A model generated the notes under the pieces. It was not told the origin of the DNA. It did not search any database and was given only the letters and a program-made list of their open reading frames with translations. DNA of 64,000 nucleotides from Pempheris klunzingeri. Its lineage: Eukaryota; Chordata; Actinopteri; Acropomatiformes; Pempheridae. Where the stretch lies: contig NC_092013.1 of the NCBI RefSeq assembly GCF_042242105.1, positions 9,508,618 through 9,572,617 on the forward strand, given 5' to 3'. A program made the position numbers and the translations under genes. This document shows positions 35,401 to 43,768 of this stretch, in pieces (position 1 is the first letter of the stretch; each line of letters opens with the position of its first letter).

Positions 35401-38400
35401 GAAGCCATATGCTTGCTCCATGTGTGACATGAGATTTTTCCAGAGATACCACCTGGCAAGACACACTCTCACCCATACGGGTATAAGTTTTACGTATCCC
35501 TCTCAATTGACAGCATCAGGGGTTGTAGATATTTGCCCTTGTGTGTAGGCATCGCCTGCCTTAATCCATATATCTTGATTATACAAGGTTAAAGTTAAAG
35601 CACTAGTAGATTTTTTCTTTCTTTTCTGGTGTATTGATTGTATTTGCTTATTGCTTTTAGGGTTGACATGACACATTTTATCTCTTGTATGTATAGAGAC
35701 TAGTAGAGACCTTGTAATGACCTAACACTGACTACTGTTTGTAAAATGACCTATTTTGTGTACATAGTTCATGAGAACACTTTTCTAAAGTTTGGTACTG
35801 TGTGCGTTTAGGGGTGAAGCCATACGCTTGCTCCATGTGTGACATGAGGTTCTTCCAGCGTTACCATTTGGCAAGACACAGCCTCACTCATACTGGTATG
35901 CTTCAATTAATTGTTCCCCTTTCACTATGAAACTTTCATATAAACAACATACACATGATTTTTTTTTTAAATTCCCTCTATATACAATACCATAATTATG
36001 CCGTTGTTGATAAATTAATTTCCCCTTCCTAAAAATGTTTAATAGAATTTTTAGGCTTTGTTGGAAAACTGTCCACTGAAAAAGTGACTCTCTGTGTCAG
36101 TTACCATGTTTTGTGATTAACGTTGTAATGGTACTATTGCATGTGTATTATTGAGTACTATATTGCTACAAATGAAAGGTACATTACACTAAAAAGCGTT
36201 TTTAAATGCAGGCATCAAGACGCTAAATTTCTCAAGATTTTATCAGGTAAAAACAGCAATGTTTGACCTGACTAAACAGTGAAATGGTGCATCTTGAACA
36301 TGGTGTTACTCAAAGTTTCAACATTAAAATGGTTTTCTACCACCACCACTAGCAGTTTTGCAGAATGACTGAATATTGCTCAAACTGGTCCAAATAGCAT
36401 CGCGTAAGCCCTGTTTCTCCTTAATTGAGGATGCACAGTAACTCTTGATGTCCGCAGGTTCTTAAGCTCTTTTTCGTGTAATGTCTCCAACAGAGTTTTG
36501 TCTGTAATAAAGCATGCAAGAAGTAACAGCCTGAAAGTATTTCATTAAGTCTTTATAAATCTTGGTGTTCATGAACTTCACCTGTGTGTTGAAATACATC
36601 TGACATTCTTGTGCTCTGTTTAGGGGTGAAGCCGTATGCTTGTACCATGTGTGACATGCGGTTTATACAACGTTACCAACTGGAGAGACACAGTCTTACT
36701 CATACGGGTATGTCCTCATTTTTTTAACCATGACACGCTCTCTCTTTCCCTCACTTTGGTCATGCATGCGCTCCACATTAATGCTCACATGGCTGCTTCA
36801 AACTCGAGTTTGTATTGCTTTCTGTCACTATCCTGACAAATATTTCATGTAGCATCAACAAGGAGCTTCATAAGCACTTGCATAACAACTTTTCCCATAA
36901 TTTGCATATGAAATGACATGATGACCATGAAGCAAAAATGCCAACACCACTCTTTTCAGACTTTATGTATTTGAAGCAGTTCAGTTGTAACTGGAAATTC
37001 TACTTTGAAACAATAGAGTACACAGCTTTGAAAAATTTGTTTTGTAGCCCAAACATGACTCCTAATCCTTCATATTTCCAAAAAAGCAGCCAAATTCTTA
37101 TGAATACTTGAAATGCATAAACCCTGAGAACACATGAAAATATTTCATAGGCACTTTAGTTCCAAGACTCTTAGTGTCTGTGCCTTGCAGCCTCAAAGAC
37201 ATGAGTGCACATTAAGGTCTCTCTTCTCTATTTTGATACTTATCAAAACCTTTTTCCTGTACTCTAAAATCAAATTGAGTCAGGGAAAAACAGGTCCATG
37301 CTGTAGGTGTGTGCTGTAGGTGTGTGACTGCCTACAGAAACCAGATTGGCCCAAGCTCCCATTATTATGGACTCAAGGATTTTCACACACCGAGTCTGAG
37401 TCCTGTTCATTTTGGGGCAGTTGTGAAATTATTCTACAGTCAGTAAACAGTATATTGGTCTTTAGGGGCTCAAAATCACTGCGTGGGGTCTGAGTTGATG
37501 TGAATGGGATTTTATATTTAGTTCATATTTAGGCTAAAATTCACACAGGGAAAATTATTTTCCTGTAAAAAAAAAAAAATTCTAAACATTCAAATTTAGC
37601 TGCCTGCTCACACAGCATAGTCATTGTGTCATTTCACATTCAAAGTAATGGTGGGGAAATAATCTTTGTCTATCATGTTTGGAAACTGATTGTGTGTAAG
37701 GATATACTTTAATTTGCCAGTCTGCTTTTATAGTACAGTTTGTAAAACTAGAGGAGAGTGAGTGGTTTATTTTTGCTTAAATGTCAAGATAGGTTCTGTG
37801 TGGTTTTTCAGAGCACTTTCCATCACTATGACTATGAATCAGTTTTTGAAGCTAAATAACAAGAGTTGCTTTGCAAACAAATGTCTAATCTTGATGTGTT
37901 GTGCATAGTTGTTTACCAACTGCCTAAAATTGTCTCTGCGATCAGCGTTTCAAAAATCCCAAGTATTTGCGTCAACAAATCAATTCCAGAAATCTGTGCT
38001 CAATATGTTTAAATTATATGAACAAGCACCTGTTGGCATAGTGTTGAAAATTTGCTATTGTGCTAGTTGGAATGTGCCTTCTGGGGATTTTGGTTTCGTC
38101 GCGATTAATTGCCTGGTCATTTGGTAGATTTTTAGGTTTGATGATAATTTTGCTGTCTACATAGGATATTTTCATTATCACTCAATTTAAACGTTGACCT
38201 TTTGCTTTCGAGCAGTTACAGTTGAAGATAAATCTGGTGTGAAAACGTCATTTCCAATTGGATTAGCAGATTTTTGAAGCATGCTGGAATTTCCAGTTGA
38301 AACAAAGCGCTGATGAGTGCAACCAAACTTTACTAAGCAATTAGTAAAGTTTAACGTCGATCATTTTCGGCAGTTGTGTGTTTTATTCTAAAGTTGGTAC

Positions 38401-41400
38401 TTTGTGTGCATAGGGGTGAAGCCGTACGCTTGCACCATGTGTGACAAGAGGTTTTTTCAGCGCTACCACCTGGCGAGACACAGCCTCACTCATATGGGTA
38501 TGCGTCAGCCAATCTTAACCCTGTCACAAAATTAGGATTGTGCAACATCTGTATGCTTGATCTAGTCTTAAGTATCTGTGTTTAAACACAAATGATATAT
38601 ATGTAATATCAGATAGATGACCTCATCATCTCATGTGTTGTGTTATGTAAGTGGACTGTAGTTCCCCTCTGGGAATTTTGTAATTTGAAACAAGCATCTT
38701 TCGATATCATATTGTATCCTTGTAAGTAATTTTAGGGTATGACATTGGTTATTAACCACCGATATCAATTAAATCCAGATTGGTACTCTGTAGTCATAGA
38801 ATAGGAGCACAGGTTTATTTATTTTCTCTTGATGGCAGAGACACAAAAATAATTCTGTTGATGCTCTGCGTTTAGGTGTGAAACCTTACGCTTGCACCAT
38901 GTGTGACATGAAGTTTTTTCAGCGTTACCACCTGGCGAGACACAGCCTCACTCATACGGGTATGGGTCCGTGCACCGCGCCCATGACATTCAGTGGTAGA
39001 AATCAGTGTGCACATTTTAATTAATTTTAATTTTAATTCACTTCAGACATGTGCCTGTTTAATTTAAGGGAAATCTTAGTGCAGCTTTAACAAAGATTCC
39101 TAGTCTGTTGATGTTAGCTGTTGTCAGTTAAGATAGATAACCCTAAATCTTTTTTTTTATTAGCATTTTTTTTATGTTTGTTGGAACTACAACACTATGA
39201 AATGGTTAAAGGCATTATGAAGAAAACTTGTGAGGAAAAAGAGTTGTTTTTGCATGAATTGGCAATTGTGTGGTTAATAACCAATAGCGTATATATTAAT
39301 TCCTAAATTAAAAGAGGCAAAGTAATATGATATTGCTACTTTGCATTTAGGTGTGAAACCTTATGCTTGCACCATGTGTGACAAGAGGTTTTTTCAGCGC
39401 TACCACCTGGCAAGACACAGCCTCACTCATATGGGTATGCGTCCGCCCACCTTACCCATGTCACTGAGATCAGACTGTAATCACATTATGTCAGACACAG
39501 AGCCAGCCATCTTAGGTAGTTTTCAGTACTCTTGATTGAGCCTATCCTTCAATATTTCAATATGTGAATACAATGCAAAACAAGTCTTAATGTGTAAAGC
39601 AATACAGAACTGCAACATCATCAGCTCATGTGATGTGTTAAGTTGTGGATTTGAGAATTGGTTCACACAGTTTCATGTATTCTTTTATTGGATTTCAAGG
39701 AGAAACAACCATTAAAAGCAAAAATGCATTTCTTCAAAAAGAAAATTTCAAAACGATTCTAAAAAAGTGGTTAACAACCCATCAATTCTGGATGGATATT
39801 TGAAGTATATTTCTCATTGATGGATTGTGAACACAAAAAATTGCCAAGTCTGAAAATAATACCATAATGCTCTGCGTTTAGGTGTGAAACCTTTTGCTTG
39901 TACCATGTGTGACATGAGGTTTGTTCAGCGTTACCACCTGGCGAGACACAGCCTCACTCATACGGGTATGGGTCCGTGCACCTGCCCTCCTCACATTAAT
40001 GTAGATCACTATTACATAGTCTTTATTGTGATTATATAAGCAGCGCAGACAGACAAATTAGCAGGCCAAGCAAAATATTTGCATTACTAAATTTCTTAAG
40101 TCCAAGTAGGTAATAATAACTGATCCCCTCTAGAACGTTTAGCACCTTTTTAATGAAAATGCATTTTTAAAAAACTCGGTAGAACCACCAATACCAACAC
40201 ATTTGGCCTCGTCCTGTGCTTTTAAAACGCTCTTGCATTTTTGGTCACCACAGCTCTTAGAAATCGTCTCTCAGAAAATTCCTTCATTAGCCCTTCTTTA
40301 CTAGGCGTGATTACTTGTGGTGAAACACTCACTTCATTGTGTTTCCACATTGAAATGTGCTTCTAAAGACTGACAAAGGAAAAAAAAAAAATTATTAGCA
40401 TGATTGAAATCCTACTTTGGCCAATAGCCTGTTAACATAAGGCTTACAAAATTAAAGGCATTGATCGCAGTGCTCTGCGACTATAATTTTAACTATTAGA
40501 ATAATAATGGCTAATCATTTTGATTAGTGATGTAGCTAAAGCGGCCAATTGTGTAGTTGTCTTTGCTGGTAACAAAATGCGTTACATGAAGGAGACTTTT
40601 GACACATCTGTTTGTTTTTGCATGAATTGGCAAATGTGTGGTTAATAACCAATAGATTAGGCATTTATTTGTAAAGAATGAAAATTGAGGCAAAGTAATA
40701 TAATATTGCTACTTTGCATTTAGGTGTGAAACCTTATGCTTGCACCATGTGTGACAAGAGGTTTTTTCAGCGCTACCACCTGGCAAGACACAGCCTCACT
40801 CATATGGGTATGCGTCCGCCCACCTTACCCATGTCACTGAGATCAGACTGTAATCACATTATGTCAGATAAAGGCTCTGCCGTCTGAGGCAGTTATTACT
40901 ATTCTGTAAGAGTAACTAGTTGTACATTTTTCTTGATCAAGGTTGTCCTGGATTATGATTGTAAATACAACATTAAAGCAAGTCTTCACATGTAAATGAA
41001 CACAGGACTGTGACATCATCAGCTCATGTGATGTGTTTAGTTGTGGATCTGAAATTTGATCAACACAGTTTCATGTTATTTTTTATTGGACTTGGAGGAA
41101 AAAAACTCCACAGGAAAATTTCACATAAAAGTGGTTAACAACCCATCAATTGTGAAAAAGTGTTAAAAGTACATTACTGATTGATGGATTGTGACACAGA
41201 AATTAAAAGTCCTGAAAATAATGTATTGATGCTCTGCGTTTAGGTGTGAAACCTTTTGCTTGCACCATGTGTGACATGAGGTTTGTTCAGCGTTACCACC
41301 TGGCGAGACACAGCCTCACTCATACGGGTATGGGTCCGTGCACCTGCCCTCCTCACATTAATGTAGATCACTATTTTCACTTTATTGTGTTAATATGAGG

Positions 41401-43768
41401 GATACTGAAGTGCAGTTACACTAATAAGCTCAACGTATGCTTTTTTTATTTGTAGGTGCCCAGGTTAGTTGCCATTATTAAGATATTTACATTACTAGTA
41501 CTTAGTTTCAAGTAAAAAAATCACACGTGTGAGATGAAGACTAAGTGTAGTGATGAAGCAACAAACGCATGTTGCCCTCCAGAATTGTTGGCGGATAATT
41601 TGAACCTCTTGTGTGTTACACACTCCCAGGTAATCTAATACCACTCTAGCAAAAACCTGAGACACCATCAGCGTGTGTCTGTCTGCCTTCGCTCTTTAAC
41701 TTTAATTTACTTTAATTTCAATCTCGATCCAGATGGTGTCAGTGGAAATCCTAAAGGTGAACATTCAGGTTTTGATTTGTTTTGGCAGGTTTTTTTCCTT
41801 TGTTCACTACCCTTTTTAAATAATATTTGCTATGTGTAGCAGTAATACTGGAGGGCAATTCACAAAGTATAACGTGGATACACAGGATTGAGTATGTTGC
41901 TTTTTAGCTAGGTTGTAATTCCGTCTCCAGTTCCAAGAAAAGTAAGTAAATAATCAAACTTTTTTTTTTTAAACCCATATTTATCATAACTAATTTTGGT
42001 TTGACAGAAGAAATAATTTGTTTTGCACACAGAAGTGCAATAAATCTAAACCTTTCTCTAAGAAGTAAATAAATCCGAATGTGTTATTGAAACCCACCTT
42101 ACCAAAAAACAGTCTGTGTATCGCTGCATGTTATGAATCAACCTAAAAAGATTATTTTTAATAACAATTCTACCAGGATGTCTCTCATTTTGCATTTACG
42201 ATAGCATCCGATTGCACGCAGGCAGTAATAATGTAGTAAACATCTTACAATATTGATACAAAAAAATCTTTGAGTAACCTCAAAATCAGATAGTGACTTG
42301 ATGAAACTTAATATCCAGTAATGACTGGCTCACATTCAAAGTGAAAGATTAAAAAATGACCATTAATTATTTGTTAACATCCTTGTGGTATAATTATGAT
42401 CATCATAGACTGAAGGTGAGAGGATGCTGAAATAGTGTTGTTGCTGCTGTGTCAAATAAGGATATTTATTCAGACAGCGACCAAATGTTGCTCACATAGT
42501 GAATATATGACAGATCTTTGTGTTTTGTTTTGAAAACAGACATGTTTAGCTCCACATTATGTGACTTACCTCCATACTTTCTAAAAAAAAAAAAAAAGCA
42601 AATGCACATGACATTCTAAGAAATGATTAGCTTTTATCTCTGCCAGTCTTTTAGCCCTGGTGCTAGCCTGAGCTTGAAAGTTGTATTTCTTGTACGTGTG
42701 GGTGGTAGGGCTAATATATTGCTCTGTGTGTGTAGGGGTGAAGCCGTATGCTTGTTCCATGTGTGACATGAGGTTTATTCAGCGTAACCACCTGGAGAGA
42801 CACAGCCTCACTCATACGGGTATGCGTTCCTTTACCGTACCCATATTACCGAGAAAGGCTCTGGCGTTTGCAACACAACAGGGTCACAGCAAACTCGAGT
42901 TTGGATTGTCAAGTCATTTGATGGGATGTTGAACCAGCCTCAAAAATACTCACCCCAGTTTTTGGGGCCACTATGTTGCGTAGATCTGGGCCACGAAAAG
43001 AAAAAGAAAAAAAAAAAGAAAAGAAATTCCACTCTGATCTACACATAATGAGTTGATGACGAGGCCTTTTAGAATACCCATTTTCAGATGCTGAAACTAC
43101 ACTCTTCAAAGTTACTGTTAGGGCAGTGTGTAAGTGTAATATAGTTTGAAAATAAAGATAAAGTGAAAGGCTGCACGCAGTTTGTTGGTACGAGACGCTA
43201 AAATTGATGCATTGACTGTGTATTTGTGTGCTCTTTCAGGAGAGAAGCCATTTGCTTGTGACATGTGTGATATGAGGTTTATCCAGCGCTACCACCTTGA
43301 GAGACACAAGCGTGTCCATAGTGGGGAGAAGCCTTACCAGTGTGAACGGTGCCAGCAGGTATGCATGCACACAAACCAGATACCGTCATTTAATAATTAT
43401 GTCATTCAAATTTGTTCTTTGTGACACTTAAATGCCTCATTCAGATGTATACGTGTGCAATATGAAGATGGAGTTCTTGTTGTGTTAAGATAGACTCTGT
43501 GCTTTGTTGTGTTTTTATCTGTTATAAGTATTTAAACAGATTTATCCCACATTTACTTGAATTCTTAACCATACCCAATATGTGTGTTTTGAAGAACTTT
43601 TCACGGACAGACCGGCTGTTGCGGCATCGGCGGTTGTGCCAGGGTCGCAGCGTAGCCAAAGTAGAAAACCAGCCATGCTGCGAACCCCGCCCGTACCCCC
43701 AAGAACCCCCACCCGCTCCCCCCACCTGGAGTCCCCTGCATCCCCCTCCAGGCCGGCTGGCGGTCTGA
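29447..43768 (+). CDS. znf740: ZNF740-like C2H2 zinc-finger protein with a tandem finger-exon array
   Basis: Coding exons: 29447-29593 ([19 protein letters not shown]), 30068-30214, 30904-31024 (finger 1), fourteen 84-nt finger exons E1-E14, 43240-43358 and 43595-43768 (stop). With every exon included, the product is 627 residues with 17 fingers; without the array it is 235 residues with three fingers, close to mammalian ZNF740 (about 193 residues). Signature matches: [54 protein letters not shown] and [17 protein letters not shown]. The last finger is C2HC. ZNF740 is a nuclear DNA-binding protein that selects C/G-run sites; its close kin are ZNF148, ZNF281 and MAZ. A basic patch, QKKKNRKS, precedes finger 1. 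The start at 29447 is the first ATG after the acceptor at 29410 and matches the family N-terminus only loosely. The Pro-rich tail is fish-specific as far as I recall. Confidence 0.9.
30904..31024 (+). CDS. znf740: ZNF740 finger-1 exon
   Basis: The exon starts in phase 0 after TCATTAG and ends in phase 1 before GTATGG. It encodes zinc ligands C117, C120, H133 and H137 in ICDHCYGAF...[10 protein letters not shown]. This finger is conserved with mammalian ZNF740 and differs from all array fingers, so it is the fixed 5' anchor of the array. Confidence 0.95.
31274..31357 (+). CDS. znf740: Array finger exon E1
   Basis: 84 nt, phase 1-1, TTTAG acceptor and GTATGC donor. It encodes [20 protein letters not shown] then ERHSLIHT. 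It is the only array exon with the ancestral TGEKP linker, and the only one with an alanine-valine (AVC) pair in the cysteine knuckle. Helix positions -1, 2, 3, 6 are Q, Y, H, R. Confidence 0.95.
32970..33053 (+). CDS. znf740: Array finger exon E2
   Basis: 84 nt, phase 1-1, GTGTAG acceptor and GTATGC donor. It encodes [20 protein letters not shown] then ERHRLTHT. The linker is TGVKP. It is the only array finger with arginine after the first zinc histidine. The preceding 1.6-kb intron contains a strong hairpin at 31871-31926. Confidence 0.95.
34451..34534 (+). CDS. znf740: Array finger exon E3
   Basis: 84 nt, phase 1-1, TATGTAG acceptor and GTATGC donor. It encodes [20 protein letters not shown] then ARHSLTHT. 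The protein is identical to E4 and E6; its nine differences from E4 are all synonymous. Confidence 0.95.
34793..34876 (+). CDS. znf740: Array finger exon E4
   Basis: 84 nt, phase 1-1, GTGTGTAG acceptor and GTATGG donor, only 258 nt after E3. The protein is identical to E3 despite nine nucleotide differences. Confidence 0.95.
35397..35480 (+). CDS. znf740: Array finger exon E5
   Basis: 84 nt, phase 1-1, GTGTGCAG acceptor and GTATAAG donor, the strongest-looking donor in the array. It encodes [20 protein letters not shown] then ARHTLTHT, with threonine in place of serine after the first zinc histidine. Confidence 0.95.
35812..35895 (+). CDS. znf740: Array finger exon E6
   Basis: 84 nt, phase 1-1, CGTTTAG acceptor and GTATGC donor. 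The protein is identical to E3 and E4, with three synonymous differences from E3. Confidence 0.95.
36624..36707 (+). CDS. znf740: Array finger exon E7 (helix position 3 changed)
   Basis: 84 nt, phase 1-1, TGTTTAG acceptor and GTATGT donor. It encodes [20 protein letters not shown] then ERHSLTHT. The histidine at helix position 3 is glutamine here. The zinc ligands are intact, so the change affects likely base readout and not folding. Confidence 0.95.
38414..38497 (+). CDS. znf740: Array finger exon E8
   Basis: 84 nt, phase 1-1, GCATAG acceptor and GTATGC donor. It encodes [20 protein letters not shown] then ARHSLTHM. It differs from the E3 type by lysine after CD and by a THMG linker in place of THTG. 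It is the first member of the two-exon unit repeated as E10 and E12. Confidence 0.95.
38876..38959 (+). CDS. znf740: Array finger exon E9
   Basis: 84 nt, phase 1-1, CGTTTAG acceptor and GTATGG donor. It encodes [20 protein letters not shown] then ARHSLTHT. It is the second member of the duplicated pair, related to E11 and E13. Confidence 0.95.
39351..39434 (+). CDS. znf740: Array finger exon E10
   Basis: 84 nt, phase 1-1, GCATTTAG acceptor and GTATGC donor. The protein is identical to E8 and the nucleotides are identical to E12. The flanking introns also match E12, marking a recent duplication. Confidence 0.95.
39882..39965 (+). CDS. znf740: Array finger exon E11
   Basis: 84 nt, phase 1-1, CGTTTAG acceptor and GTATGG donor. 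It encodes [20 protein letters not shown] then ARHSLTHT. It differs from E13 by a single synonymous base (TGT/TGC cysteine). Confidence 0.95.
40724..40807 (+). CDS. znf740: Array finger exon E12
   Basis: 84 nt, phase 1-1, GCATTTAG acceptor and GTATGC donor. It is base-for-base identical to E10. At least 50 nt of downstream intron and about 40 nt upstream are near-identical too. Confidence 0.95.
41244..41327 (+). CDS. znf740: Array finger exon E13
   Basis: 84 nt, phase 1-1, CGTTTAG acceptor and GTATGG donor. The protein is identical to E11. The downstream intron (GTATGGGTCCGTGCACCTGC) is shared with E11. Confidence 0.95.
42736..42819 (+). CDS. znf740: Array finger exon E14 (helix position 2 changed)
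   Basis: 84 nt, phase 1-1, GTGTGTAG acceptor and GTATGC donor. It encodes [20 protein letters not shown] then ERHSLTHT. Helix position 2 is asparagine where all other copies have tyrosine. Its FIQ...LERH body and downstream intron most resemble E1 at the far end of the array. Confidence 0.95.
43240..43358 (+). CDS. znf740: ZNF740 conserved central-finger exon
   Basis: 119 nt, starting in phase 1 after CTTTCAG and ending in phase 0 before GTATGC. It encodes [28 protein letters not shown], then [12 protein letters not shown], the first half of the last finger. This is the direct counterpart of the mammalian ZNF740 second finger and the likely parent of the array exons. Confidence 0.95.
43595..43768 (+). 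CDS. znf740: ZNF740 terminal coding exon
   Basis: Starts in phase 0 after TTTTGAAG. It encodes [17 protein letters not shown], completing a C2HC finger, then a Pro-rich tail ([19 protein letters not shown]) ending at TGA 43766-43768. The polypyrimidine tract is weak, but the family match across the junction is clear. Confidence 0.9.
   Translation, partial: NFSRTDRLLRHRRLCQGRSVAKVENQPCCEPRPYPQEPPPAPPTWSPLHPPPGRLAV

Noticed and set aside
41560-41860. Inverted 11-mer TTGCCCTCCAG / CTGGAGGGCAA in the E13-E14 intron, considered as a MITE or RNA-pairing element
   Set aside because: The arms are short, the match ends abruptly, and no target-site duplication is visible; too weak to claim.
31274-43358. 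Evenly sized repeats separated by unique spacers, superficially like a CRISPR or satellite array
   Set aside because: The repeats are 84-nt in-frame coding exons with splice sites, spacers range from 0.25 to 1.7 kb, and the genome is vertebrate.
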